In this document: one piece after another, positions 43,933-54,992 of the stretch
How the letters are laid out: each line of letters begins with the position of its first letter
Position numbering within the stretch: the stretch's first letter is position 1
DNA from: Nitrospira sp.
Lineage (GTDB): Bacteria > Nitrospirota > Nitrospiria > Nitrospirales > Nitrospiraceae
DNA length: 64,000 nt
Reading direction: 5' to 3'
Assembly (NCBI GenBank): GCA_029194725.1
Contig: JARFXQ010000011.1
Location: forward strand, 62,001-126,000
The notes under the pieces: model-generated
Seen by the model: the letters and a program-made list of their open reading frames with translations, nothing else
Told to the model about the DNA's origin: nothing
Databases searched by the model: none
Position numbers and translations under genes: made by a program

Positions 43933-44166
43933 TCCAGAGAGTTTCGTTTCTTCTTTTCCCGTGAGGAATCCCGTATCCATATCCATGTGCATTGCGAGCG
44001 CGGTGAAGGAAGTTCTGATTGGAACCGGGTATCGAATTGGCAAAAATTCAGGTCTGTATGCCAGGAAGGCCGAGTCATGCCCAGATTGATCGAGGAGCAT
44101 GAAGATGAAATCCGCCGCGCTTGGCAAACGAACTTGGGACGTCGAGGTTTCGAACAGTCGAAGTAG
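43933..44166 (+). pseudogene. DUF4160 protein remnant
   Basis: In one open frame without a start codon, the sequence reads FRFFFFSREESRIHIHVHCE near the start and MPRLIEEHEDEIRRAW near the end, the beginning and end of DUF4160 proteins (usual pattern R..FFSREE..PHIHV). The N-terminus is missing and a stop codon sits just before. The frame ends at TAG 44164. DUF4160 genes commonly sit next to DUF2442 genes and the pair is often listed as toxin-antitoxin-like, though function is unproven. This copy is probably dead. Confidence 0.65.
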
Positions 44167-44175
44167 GGGTTTTGA

Positions 44176-44379
44176 CTGCTCCTGGGCAATGAAGAGATCA
44201 TCGTTCTTTTCAAAGATTTTCCTTGGTTCAAAGAGGCGTCAGCAGCGGAAGTTTTAAAGGTTGAGTGGCCGGGACCAAGTCACTTCTATTGGCTTGTGGA
44301 TCTTGCTGTGGAGTCCATCAAGCATCCAGAGAATTTTCCGCTGATCTTCAGACTGGCTCGCCAATGCAGACGTCGGTAA
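44176..44379 (+). pseudogene. DUF2442 protein remnant
   Basis: Frame in the same register as the DUF4160 piece, separated from it by two stop codons. It reads IIVLFKDFPWFKEASAAEVL and LVDLAVESIKHPENFPLIF, the core of a DUF2442 protein (FPWF..A, and the L.VDL.VESI.HPE.FPL signature). There is no start codon in frame and the N-terminus is lost. Together with the previous entry it marks a decayed two-gene module. Confidence 0.65.
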
Positions 44380-44422
44380 GCCGCGTCGAATGCTTCGTTC
44401 GGTCTGGTGAGAGAGGTATGCG

Positions 44423-45520
44423 ATGACCACACGTATAGCCAGTATTGAAAGTTTCCGGGTGCTTGCCATCTTCGCAGTGATCCTTTGGCATACCGGCTTT
44501 GTCTCGGGTCTCTCTCGGCTGGCGGGTGAAAGCCTTCCCGTTGTTCTCACTGGCTATCTGGTTTGGTGGGTGGGGGTGCCGTACTTCTTTATCACGGCAG
44601 GATATTTTTTTCATCGATCTGTACTGGCACATGGAAATCCCATTGCTCAATTTCGTCGGCATGTTTTTCCCCTGGCATGGGTATTCCTCGGGTGGATGTG
44701 TATCTACATTATGGTCCCGCCAGGTTGGTCCGCCGAGGTCCTTCGAAGCGGCTTATGGCAGCCGTTTTACTCGACGGCTCTGAAAAACGTACACCTACTG
44801 GCGACCCAACATATCAGCCTCTTCCTTAAGGGGCATGCTCCCGTTTTTCATCTGTGGTTTCTCCCTGCGCTGATGTTCAGCCTTGCTGTTCTGGCTTTTG
44901 TGGCGATCTGCCGGTTGCAGAGATATTTAATCCCCTTAATTGTATGTCTATGTGTATTGGCTTTTGTTGAAAAAACGGTTGGTGGATTGTTCTCCAACAC
45001 CGATCTTCGCCTTGGAATGTGGTCAATAGCGCTTCTCCTCACAGCCATGGGGTGGTTGGTTGCAGAACGTGAACAGCCCTCGGCGACTGTGGCCTGGAGT
45101 TTGATTGTTAGTGGGTATGCCTTCGCTTTAATGGAGGGGGTAGTCATGAATGTCGTTTTTCACATTTCACTCCAGGACCTCAGGTGGCACTATTTCCTGG
45201 GAGGGATTATCCTAGGCCTGGGGATTTTTCTGCTCGCACTTGCGAAGCCGACACTTGGCCAATCAACTCCCTTCCCCTTCCTAGCCCAATTCACTCTGGG
45301 TGTCTATGTATCCCATATTCTCGTGCTCTATACGCTTAGTCCACTGAGCTGGAGGGTACAAGGCCATGTTCCATTGTGGGGAGCTTTTATGGCCATCATT
45401 GTGTATGGCTTTTCCGTGCTATTAACGATCATCCTTAGGCGAGTACCCTTGGCGAGATATTTAGTAATTAAGCCTGTCTGGAAAAGGTATCAGCTGAAAA
45501 CTGCTGGGACGAACAACTGA
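44423..45520 (+). CDS. Membrane acyltransferase (acyltransferase-3 family)
   Basis: Predicted inner-membrane O-acyltransferase with about ten hydrophobic helices. The N-terminus has the family pattern SIESFRVLAIFAVILWHTGF, with the probable catalytic His in the first helix (R-x(10)-H type), and GVPYFFITAGYFFH follows. Such proteins add acetyl or other acyl groups to polysaccharides or lipids; the substrate is unknown. It sits alone between hisB and hisH, with base composition a little lower in GC than its neighbours, as expected for an acquired gene. Confidence 0.82.
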   Translation: MTTRIASIESFRVLAIFAVILWHTGFVSGLSRLAGESLPVVLTGYLVWWVGVPYFFITAGYFFHRSVLAHGNPIAQFRRHVFPLAWVFLGWMCIYIMVPPGWSAEVLRSGLWQPFYSTALKNVHLLATQHISLFLKGHAPVFHLWFLPALMFSLAVLAFVAICRLQRYLIPLIVCLCVLAFVEKTVGGLFSNTDLRLGMWSIALLLTAMGWLVAEREQPSATVAWSLIVSGYAFALMEGVVMNVVFHISLQDLRWHYFLGGIILGLGIFLLALAKPTLGQSTPFPFLAQFTLGVYVSHILVLYTLSPLSWRVQGHVPLWGAFMAIIVYGFSVLLTIILRRVPLARYLVIKPVWKRYQLKTAGTNN

Positions 45521-45758
45521 TCAACCTCCGGAGTCAAATCACTCGCACTACACAGTCCCAGCTTCTCTTCTTGCTCCAGGCTGGAAGAGCTTCATTAGCC
45601 GTATATTTCACGCGTTTGATATGTTTTCCTTGTCGCCGGTTGGTACATTGAGATTAGATCCGTAAGGTTACTCTGCGGACATGGTCTGAAGGAAGCAGAT
45701 TGGCAGTGGCAGGAAGCTTCACATTTGCGGTATTGTTACAACCTCTTAGGTGGCTAGC
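45521..45758. other. Intergenic region before hisH
   Basis: About 240 bases without a gene. A promoter for hisH and the following genes is expected here, since the acyltransferase and the remnants separate them from hisGDB. TAGGTGG just before 45759 is the ribosome site for hisH. No operator is seen. Confidence 0.45.
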
Positions 45759-46367
45759 ATGATTGCTATTATCGACTACGGGATGGGCAACCTCCGTAGT
45801 GTCTCCAAAGCTTTCGAGGCGGTGGGACACCCGGCGATCGTTACGCGAGACGCAGCCTCAATTCAGAATGCGAGTCATGTGGTCTTGCCCGGAGTCGGAG
45901 CGTTCGGCGACTGCATGTCGAACTTGAGGCAGTATGGGTTGATCGAGCCAATCAAAACCGCGATCCAATCGGGAAAACCGTTCTTGGGAATTTGCCTGGG
46001 CTTCCAACTGCTGTTTAGCGAAAGCGAAGAGTTCGGCAAGCATGAAGGGCTCGATATCTTTCCTGGGAAAGTGCGCGCTTTCTCAAAGGATCAACCGTTG
46101 AAGGTTCCGCATATGGGATGGAACCAGGTCTACATTCAACGGCCTTGCCTGCTGTTCGAGGGTATCGCCGATGGAGCCCATTGGTATTTCGTTCATTCTT
46201 TTTTTGTGGATCCAGGTGACAAGCAGGTGACGGCCACGACGACGACGTATGGCATTCCCTTCGCGTCGAGCATCTGGAAAGACAATGTGGTGGCGTGCCA
46301 GTTTCATCCTGAAAAAAGCCAGAGCTCTGGTTTGCGATTGATGAAGAATTTCGGGAATTGGAAATGA
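45759..46367 (+). CDS. hisH: Imidazole glycerol phosphate synthase, glutaminase subunit
   Basis: Makes ammonia from glutamine for HisF. The catalytic Cys is in FLGICLGFQLLFSESEE; the catalytic His and Glu are in VVACQFHPEKSQSSG. The N-terminus IAIIDYGMGNLRSVSKAFEA is typical. ATG 45759 is preferred over GTG 45750. Length 202 aa. Confidence 0.95.
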   Translation: MIAIIDYGMGNLRSVSKAFEAVGHPAIVTRDAASIQNASHVVLPGVGAFGDCMSNLRQYGLIEPIKTAIQSGKPFLGICLGFQLLFSESEEFGKHEGLDIFPGKVRAFSKDQPLKVPHMGWNQVYIQRPCLLFEGIADGAHWYFVHSFFVDPGDKQVTATTTTYGIPFASSIWKDNVVACQFHPEKSQSSGLRLMKNFGNWK

Positions 46368-47116
46368 TCAAGACCTCGAAGCTCTATTATTACGGACGTG
46401 TTCCTTTGGTCACCTCGATCATTGCGCTTATCGTTTTGCAGGGGTGCAGCGGCCCCAAGGTGTCGACGAAGACATCGGCCCAGCTCGATCGGTATGCGAT
46501 CTCTTCGCTCGTGGTGCTTCCTTTTACCGCAATTGAGTCGCCACAGCTCATTGAGTCGTCCGATCCATACATGGGAGTACCTGAAGGGGCTAAGAGGTCG
46601 GATATCTCGCCGGAGGGCATCCCCCCTCCGCGGGGACGATTGATGCAAACCATCTCCTCCATTTCCCCTCACGTCCCGGAGCGGATCACCGAATTGGTTT
46701 GGAATCGCCTGCGCAACAAACAGGGCATCAGGGTCATCGCTCCTCGTGAATCGATGAAAACCGCCGAAGCCTCGCCGGGCGAAAGCGAAACGATGACGGA
46801 GGAAACCGCTGCGTCGCGCACGGCGAAAAGGCTGGCCGTCGATGCTGCGCTGATCGGCAAGGTGCTGGTGTATCAAGAGCGAGTCGGAGGTCCTTTCGGC
46901 GCGAGCCCACCTGCCGCGGTTGGATTTGAAGTGAAAGTCATCTCTACCGATGGGTCTGTCCTCTGGGAAGGTGGTTATTATGAACGGCAGAGACCAATGA
47001 ATGAAGATTTCGCTGGCGGCATACATCGGCATGGACGCTATGTCACCGCCGATGAGCTGGCTCAATTTGGCGCCGAAGAGCTCGTCAGAGCGATGCCGTT
47101 TGGGACGAGCCGGTAA
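46364..47116 (+). CDS. Hypothetical lipoprotein inside the his cluster
   Basis: Probable envelope lipoprotein: signal TSIIALIVLQGC with the lipid-bearing Cys near residue 29. The ATG overlaps the hisH stop (ATGA), so it is translated with the his genes. The rest resembles lipoproteins that combine an N-terminal beta region (ISSLVVLPFTAIESP) with a C-terminal GNA1162-like or CsgG-like core (AKRLAVDAALIGKVLVYQERVGG and LWEGGYYERQRPMNEDF). I do not recognise a defined function, and none links it to histidine. Confidence 0.7.
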   Translation: MIKTSKLYYYGRVPLVTSIIALIVLQGCSGPKVSTKTSAQLDRYAISSLVVLPFTAIESPQLIESSDPYMGVPEGAKRSDISPEGIPPPRGRLMQTISSISPHVPERITELVWNRLRNKQGIRVIAPRESMKTAEASPGESETMTEETAASRTAKRLAVDAALIGKVLVYQERVGGPFGASPPAAVGFEVKVISTDGSVLWEGGYYERQRPMNEDFAGGIHRHGRYVTADELAQFGAEELVRAMPFGTSR

Positions 47117-47145
47117 GTCGACAGGCCGCGGGAACCCCAGAGCCC

Positions 47146-47871
47146 ATGATCATCATTCCGGCAATCGATCTGAAAGATGGGCGCTGCGTTCGGTTGCGCC
47201 AAGGCGATATGGCGGCAGAGACAGTCTATTCGTCTGATGTTGCCGAGGTTGCCCGTAAGTGGCAACAGAGTGGAGCCAGTCTGATCCATGTGGTCGATCT
47301 GAACGGAGCGGTCGACGGCGAACCTAAGAATTTACGCCAGATCCAGTCCATCATGAAATCGGTCACTGCGCTTGTTCAGGTCGGTGGCGGCATCAGAACG
47401 CTGGAGACGGTTCGGCAGTATCTGCATGCCGGTGTCTCGCGCGTGGTGCTCGGCACTGCCGCATTCACCAATCGGATGCTACTCGATCAGGCTTGCCGGG
47501 AATTTCCGCAGCGGATCGTCCTCGGCCTCGATGCGCGTGACGGACGAGTTGCGGTCAAGGGTTGGACCGCGGTATCGGATATCAAAGCGATAGATCTGTT
47601 GAAAGAACTATCGGGCTGTCCGATTGCTTCCGTCATCTATACGGATATCGCACGTGATGGGATGCTGAACGGCCCAAACCTTTCGGCACTGAGCGAAATC
47701 GTTGAATTCTCTTCGTTCCCGGTGATTGCATCGGGAGGGATCACGTCTCTAGAGGACTTGCGAGCTATTCAGTCAATCGGTCCCAAGATCGAAGGAGCAA
47801 TTGTGGGCAAAGCGCTCTACGATGGCAAGCTTGATCTCGAGACCACGGTTGCGGCCCTTCGTAAAGAGTAG
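47146..47871 (+). CDS. hisA: Phosphoribosylformimino-AICAR ribotide isomerase
   Basis: TIM-barrel isomerase of histidine synthesis. Catalytic Asp is in [16 protein letters not shown] and the second Asp in [16 protein letters not shown]; phosphate-binding GGGI and [11 protein letters not shown] are intact. Length 241 aa. Confidence 0.95.
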   Translation: MIIIPAIDLKDGRCVRLRQGDMAAETVYSSDVAEVARKWQQSGASLIHVVDLNGAVDGEPKNLRQIQSIMKSVTALVQVGGGIRTLETVRQYLHAGVSRVVLGTAAFTNRMLLDQACREFPQRIVLGLDARDGRVAVKGWTAVSDIKAIDLLKELSGCPIASVIYTDIARDGMLNGPNLSALSEIVEFSSFPVIASGGITSLEDLRAIQSIGPKIEGAIVGKALYDGKLDLETTVAALRKE

Positions 47872-47943
47872 GGGATGAAAGTGAATCTGTGGGGCTCGGG
47901 AGTGAAATCGTTTTGTCTCTCACATTTCACGTCTCACGCGTCG

Positions 47944-48725
<782 letters not shown>

Positions 48726-48729
48726 TACG

Positions 48730-49398
48730 ATGGGACAGGGAATGGCAGATCAGGTCAAGTTCGACAGCGAGGATCTTCTCCCGGCCGTCATTCAGGATTG
48801 GCTCGACGGGACGGTGCTGATGCTGGGATACATGAACCAAGAGGCTCTCGCGAAGACGGTCGCGACCAGGAGGGTGCACTTTTGGAGTCGATCTCGAAAC
48901 AAGCTCTGGGAAAAAGGCGAAACATCCGGTCATACGCTACACGTGAAGGACCTCTTTATTGACTGCGATTGCGATACTATTTTGGTGAAGGCGCAACCAG
49001 TTGGGCCGACTTGTCATACAGGCGAGCGAGCTTGCTTCTTTTCTAGAATAGACGAACAAGGCCACGTCGTTCATCGAAATGTGCAAGACGCGCAGGGTGG
49101 AATTCTTGAAAGTGTTCTGCGGACGATACGGGAGCGTCGCTTCAGCCCTCAGACCGGTTCCTATACCTCAAAGCTATTCGAGGGAGGGCATGACAAGATT
49201 CTGAAAAAGGTGGCGGAGGAGGCGGGCGAGGTGCTGCTGGCCTCGAAAGGCGGCAAGAAAGAAGAGGTCGTCTACGAGGTGGCGGATCTGTTTTTCCACA
49301 TCCTGATGGTACTGGGGTATCATGATCTGACGCTCTCCGATATCTATCAAGAGTTTAGCAAACGATTCGGCAAGTCCGGGTTGAGGACGGATAAGTGA
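48730..49398 (+). CDS. hisI: Bifunctional phosphoribosyl-AMP cyclohydrolase / phosphoribosyl-ATP pyrophosphatase
   Basis: HisI-HisE fusion for steps 2 and 3 of histidine synthesis. The HisI part has MLGYMNQEALAKT, the substrate loop RRVHFWSRSRNKLWEKGETS and the metal-binding DCDCDTILVKAQ and CHTGERACFF. The HisE part (from residue ~125) has YTSKLFEGGHDKILKKVAEEAGEV with the acidic EEAGE metal site. ATG 48730 lies five bases after hisF. Confidence 0.93.
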   Translation: MGQGMADQVKFDSEDLLPAVIQDWLDGTVLMLGYMNQEALAKTVATRRVHFWSRSRNKLWEKGETSGHTLHVKDLFIDCDCDTILVKAQPVGPTCHTGERACFFSRIDEQGHVVHRNVQDAQGGILESVLRTIRERRFSPQTGSYTSKLFEGGHDKILKKVAEEAGEVLLASKGGKKEEVVYEVADLFFHILMVLGYHDLTLSDIYQEFSKRFGKSGLRTDK

Positions 49399-49408
49399 GG
49401 AACCGGCT

Positions 49409-49753
49409 ATGAGCGACTGTTTGTTCTGCAGGGTTGTGGCGAAGACTGTTCCGGCCAAGGTTGTTCACGAGGACGACCAGACGCTGGCCTTTGACGACAT
49501 CCATCCCCAGGCACCGGTGCATACCCTGGTGATTCCCAAACGACATGTGGCTGCTATTCATGACCTGGGTGAGTCAGATCAGGCGCTGCTGGCACAGTTG
49601 CTGCTGACCTGTACGAAAGTCGCGAAAGACAAAGGGCTATCCGATTCAGGATTCCGCCTCGTGGCGAACACTGGACGAAATGGAGGTCAAACCGTCTTCC
49701 ATCTGCATTTCCATGTCATGGGCGGCCGTCATATGGCCTGGCCTCCAGGGTGA
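49409..49753 (+). CDS. HIT family nucleotide-binding hydrolase
   Basis: Histidine-triad protein of the HinT type that cleaves nucleoside phosphoramidates. The N-terminus CLFCRVVAKTVPAKVVHED and the triad HLHFHVMGG are intact; length 114 aa fits. It follows hisIE by 10 bases and is a common companion of hisIE in bacterial gene order. Confidence 0.92.
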   Translation: MSDCLFCRVVAKTVPAKVVHEDDQTLAFDDIHPQAPVHTLVIPKRHVAAIHDLGESDQALLAQLLLTCTKVAKDKGLSDSGFRLVANTGRNGGQTVFHLHFHVMGGRHMAWPPG

Positions 49754-49842
49754 CGGAATTCTCCGAATTGACAGATTTTCAACCTGTCTGTTAATCTGAC
49801 CGGTCAATTATTTCTATTACTTATCAACCGACTCGTCCGGTC

Positions 49843-51699
49843 GTGCGCGACGGGAACGTAGGAGCTGCGACTCTGGTGGGCCGAGGCTTGATTCCCGACG
49901 ATATCAAGAATCGAATAAGAGATCGGGTAGATATCGCGGATGTCGTCGGGCGCCATGTCTCGCTGAGGAGGGCAGGTCAGAACCTTGTGGGGTTGTGCCC
50001 GTTTCATCAGGAAAAGAGCCCCTCTTTCTCCGTCAGTCCATCCAAACAAATGTTTTACTGTTTCGGCTGTAAGGCTGGGGGAGATGTCTTCGCCTTTTTG
50101 ACCAAGATTACCGGGGTAACGTTTCAGGAGGCGCTGCGGGAGCTTGGGGACAAGGTGGGTATTGCGGTGGAAGAGTCGCCTGCGGAACGAATGCGACGCG
50201 GGCAGACCCATCGCATTGAAGAAATGAACCGGGCCTCCATGACGTGGTTTCACGCCAATCTGCGCGATTCGCAAATCGGTGCCACGGCTCGTGAATATCT
50301 CAACAGACGAGGCATCCTTCCATCGACAGTGGAGTCATTCCAAATTGGAACGTCGTCCTCAGAATGGGATGGGTTGTGTAAGTTCCTTACCCGAAAAGGA
50401 TTCACTCACAGCGAGATCACGACGGCCGGGCTCGGAAGCCCGAGATCGAACGGTAACGGGCACTACGATAAGTTCCATGGACGGCTCATGTTCACGATCA
50501 CCGATCTACGCAAGCGCGTGGTGGGATTCGGCGGACGTGTGTTGGACGACCGCACGCCCAAGTACCTCAATTCGCCGGATACGCCGTTGTTTAAAAAGGG
50601 CCAGACCCTCTTCGCCCTCGATCAGGCGCGCGAGGCGATCGTGCGGACCAAGACGGTGATCGTCGTCGAAGGCTATTTCGACGCGATCGCGCTCCACCAG
50701 GCGGGGCTTACCCATACCGTCGCTACATTGGGGACTGCCTTGACGGCTGAGCATATTCAGGCCCTACGGCGGTTTGCCGACAGGGTCGTATTGCTCTTTG
50801 ACCCAGATGCAGCCGGTGTGCGAGCCGCCTTGAGAGGATTGGATCTTTTCGTCAACAGCGGATTGGGCGTCAAAGTCGTCACCCTTCCTGTTGGTGAGGA
50901 CCCTGATACGTTTATGCAGAAGGAAGGCGCCGGGGCGTTTGCCCAGCTGGAGGCGGCAGCTCCGAGTCTCTTGGACTATGCGTTGAATCACATGGTTCAG
51001 CAGGCCGACGACGGCTCGCTGGAAAGCCGTATCCGAAGCGTCGATGAGGTGCTGCGAATTCTGCAGAAGGGCGAGCATCCGATCGAGCGGCAGGAGCGCA
51101 TCAAGATCGTGTCGGAACGGCTGAGAATCAGCGAGGCTCGGCTGATCGAACGCTATCCGGCGCTTCTGGCTCAGTCCAAACGAGGCGCGGAAGCGCCGCG
51201 CCCGCAGCCCACAGAGAGAACTCCGCTCAATGCCCTGTTCAAAGGGCTCCCTGAAGAGCGGGATCTACTCGTACTGCTGCTGCACGGAAAATTGGCGCCT
51301 GCCGATGTCCGCCGCCTGCGGCCGGAGTCCTTTACCGTCGCGCCCTGCCGCAAGCTCGTCGAGATTGCGCTCGCCCATGTGGATCGCGAGGGGCGCGTTC
51401 AGGTTCAGCCTGTAGTGGATGAGTCGGTGGCCGATCTCGATTGTAGTGCTCTGGCGGTGGAATTGTCGATGCGCGAAGATCATTTCGACGATGTGCAGGC
51501 GCACATTGCGGCCTGTTTCGACCGTCTGGACCGAAAGCGATCGGAGCGACTCATGGGTGAGCTCATTGCCAGGCTGAAAACGGCTGAACGCGAAGGCCGC
51601 ATTGACGATGCGCGTCTACTGAATATGCAGATCAATGAAGTACGGATGCGGAAAGCCGGCACGCCGACCGCCGGTGTGGTTTCATTGGTGAAGGAGTAG
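49843..51699 (+). CDS. dnaG: DNA primase
   Basis: Makes RNA primers for replication. Zinc finger Cys52-x2-His55 and Cys73-x2-Cys76 ([12 protein letters not shown] and MFYCFGC), followed by the RNA-polymerase core with [14 protein letters not shown] and [15 protein letters not shown] (TOPRIM Glu) and [15 protein letters not shown] (TOPRIM Asp pair). The C-terminal DnaB-binding domain ends near 618 aa. Start GTG 49843 has no good ribosome site; the conserved part begins at [11 protein letters not shown], so TTG 49888 is an alternative. It lies three bases before rpoD, the standard macromolecular-synthesis arrangement. Confidence 0.94.
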   Translation: MRDGNVGAATLVGRGLIPDDIKNRIRDRVDIADVVGRHVSLRRAGQNLVGLCPFHQEKSPSFSVSPSKQMFYCFGCKAGGDVFAFLTKITGVTFQEALRELGDKVGIAVEESPAERMRRGQTHRIEEMNRASMTWFHANLRDSQIGATAREYLNRRGILPSTVESFQIGTSSSEWDGLCKFLTRKGFTHSEITTAGLGSPRSNGNGHYDKFHGRLMFTITDLRKRVVGFGGRVLDDRTPKYLNSPDTPLFKKGQTLFALDQAREAIVRTKTVIVVEGYFDAIALHQAGLTHTVATLGTALTAEHIQALRRFADRVVLLFDPDAAGVRAALRGLDLFVNSGLGVKVVTLPVGEDPDTFMQKEGAGAFAQLEAAAPSLLDYALNHMVQQADDGSLESRIRSVDEVLRILQKGEHPIERQERIKIVSERLRISEARLIERYPALLAQSKRGAEAPRPQPTERTPLNALFKGLPEERDLLVLLLHGKLAPADVRRLRPESFTVAPCRKLVEIALAHVDREGRVQVQPVVDESVADLDCSALAVELSMREDHFDDVQAHIAACFDRLDRKRSERLMGELIARLKTAEREGRIDDARLLNMQINEVRMRKAGTPTAGVVSLVKE

Positions 51700-51701
51700 T
51701 C

Positions 51702-53516
<1,815 letters not shown>

Positions 53517-53672
53517 ATTTCAGAGTTCAAGACGGCGCGATTTGACTCTGCTGGGAGCAGCGGCCTAGAATCCGTCTCAGACAGAGGTTCGGGTTAAGGA
53601 TGAAGCGTGAAGAAAGCCGGGGAGCCGGTTCCTAATGGTCGACCTTAGCCTGAGTTTTGACCTTTCTGAGGA

Positions 53673-53749
53673 GGGCCCATAGCTCAGGTGGTTAGAGCGG
53701 CTGACTCATAATCAGCTGGTCCTAGGTTCAAGTCCTAGTGGGCCCACCA
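53673..53749 (+). tRNA. tRNA-Ile2 (CAT, lysidine-dependent)
   Basis: Cloverleaf starts GGGCCCA and ends TGGGCCC plus A and CCA (encoded). The anticodon stem GCTGA/TCAGC holds loop CTCATAA, anticodon CAT. C4-G69 and C5-G68 pairs in the acceptor match known TilS recognition elements, and the variable region resembles E. coli tRNA-Ile2, so I favour Ile2 rather than elongator Met; there is no initiator-type GGG/CCC in the anticodon stem. Confidence 0.8.
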
Positions 53750-53803
53750 GTCTGAACGGGTGCCTGACCCATTCAGCGCCCCGGCATCGATGGGAAGGAT
53801 ACG

Positions 53804-54577
53804 TTGAACCAAAAACTTTCCCCGCTCATTGAACTGCAAAAGCTCGATCTCCGAATCATGGAGATCGATGAAATCCGCCGAAAAATCCCCGAACGTCTCC
53901 ATGCTGCCGAGGCTCCCCTTCGAGAGGCAAGTCGGATCCTCAACGACACAAAGGTCGCCGTTGAGACTGCCGTTAAGGAGCGTCGCTCGCACGAGAAGGA
54001 CCTGGAAACGCATGAGGCGCACACGGACAAGATGAAATCGCACGCGGCAAGCCTGAAGACCAACAAGGAGTATCAGGCGCACTTGTTCGAGTTGGAGTTG
54101 GCGAGTAAGAAGCGAGGAGATTTTGAAGAAAAGATTCTGTTGAAGATGGAGAAGATCGACGAGTTGCAGAAGACCCTCAAGGAGCTTCAGGAGAAAAGCA
54201 CCACGCTCGAGAGGGTGTTTACACAGGAGAAGCAGAGACTAGACGCACAGGACAAGGAGCTTGCGACGGAACTGGCTCAACTCCAACTTCGCCATCGAGA
54301 GGCTTCAGTGCTGGTTGAGAAAGCTCTGCTCGATCGGTACAACCAGGTCAAGGCTTCGCGGAAAGACCACCCTCTTGCGGCCGTGCGCAACGGCATATGT
54401 ACGGGCTGTCGCTTGCAAATCCCGCCGCAGCTTATCGCGCAAGTCAAACGGTCGGAAGACCTGCATCTCTGCCCCTATTGCCGCCGGATCTTGTATTGGG
54501 AAGGGGAACCGATCACGGAAGGCGCTTCCGCACTAGAAAGCAAGCCCTCGGACCTCGAAGTGGGAGAATCGGCCTAG
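53804..54577 (+). CDS. Coiled-coil protein with C4 zinc ribbon
   Basis: Cytoplasmic protein of the zf-RING_7 family (CdsZ-like). A long coiled coil (residues ~5-190) is followed by a zinc ribbon with Cys pairs in NGICTGCRLQIPPQ and HLCPYCRRILYW. The TTG start at 53804 follows GGAAGGA at proper distance. It is often found near primase and sigma factor genes; function not established here. Confidence 0.85.
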   Translation: MNQKLSPLIELQKLDLRIMEIDEIRRKIPERLHAAEAPLREASRILNDTKVAVETAVKERRSHEKDLETHEAHTDKMKSHAASLKTNKEYQAHLFELELASKKRGDFEEKILLKMEKIDELQKTLKELQEKSTTLERVFTQEKQRLDAQDKELATELAQLQLRHREASVLVEKALLDRYNQVKASRKDHPLAAVRNGICTGCRLQIPPQLIAQVKRSEDLHLCPYCRRILYWEGEPITEGASALESKPSDLEVGESA

Positions 54578-54992
54578 GTCAGTCGCTCCTGGTCTCACCA
54601 TTTGCGAACGTTCAGAAGGTGCTGGATCAGAACAGAGAGGTCTTAATGAGCTGGGTGCATCTAAGTCCACGAGGCAATCGCATGATTGCAGATGTCCTGG
54701 CCGAGGAGATCGCGCAATTAGTCGGCCACCACACTGTGCGCCAACCAGAGTCCAGAACTCAGCCGCTCGGGTCGTGATGGCCATGATGATCTTTTGTGTT
54801 TCCGTGTCATCAGAGGCTTATTGCGCTAGCGGTTGACTCCGTCAGCGACCCCGCCATCACTTTCCATGACGAACCGTCATGCAGCAGGTCAACTCAAGAT
54901 ACAATTTATTTGCGACAATCCCTTTGTTATTGCTTGACATGAGATCCTCTCCCGCTAGGGGAATTTGGAATTCGTGGCGTCTCAGACCGATT
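54578..54992. other. Gene-poor region holding an SGNH hydrolase scrap
   Basis: Apart from the remnant annotated at 54600-54777, nothing is recognisable between the zinc-ribbon gene and the end of the FAD oxidoreductase. The part from 54778 to 54992 has no ORF worth calling. Confidence 0.5.
54600..54777 (+). pseudogene. C-terminal fragment of an SGNH/GDSL-type hydrolase
   Basis: In frame 1 the sequence reads VQKVLDQNREVLMSWVHLSPRGNRMIADVLAEE. The W/D-VHLSPRGN-x-IADVL pattern is the His-containing end (block V) of SGNH hydrolases. All earlier blocks, including the catalytic Ser, are absent, and the frame upstream runs through the zinc-ribbon gene. This is a remnant. Confidence 0.5.

Noticed and set aside
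47902-47930. 7-bp inverted repeat GTGAAAT/ATTTCAC between hisA and hisF
   Set aside because: Too short and with a 15-base loop; no T-run and not clearly more than chance.
53673-53749. Elongator or initiator tRNA-Met reading of the CAT tRNA
   Set aside because: No three G-C pairs typical of the initiator, and C4-G69/C5-G68 plus overall likeness favour Ile2; I keep some doubt, reflected in the confidence.
54397-54599. Upstream part of the frame carrying the SGNH scrap
   Set aside because: It overlaps the zinc-ribbon gene in another frame and has no resemblance to a hydrolase N-terminus.
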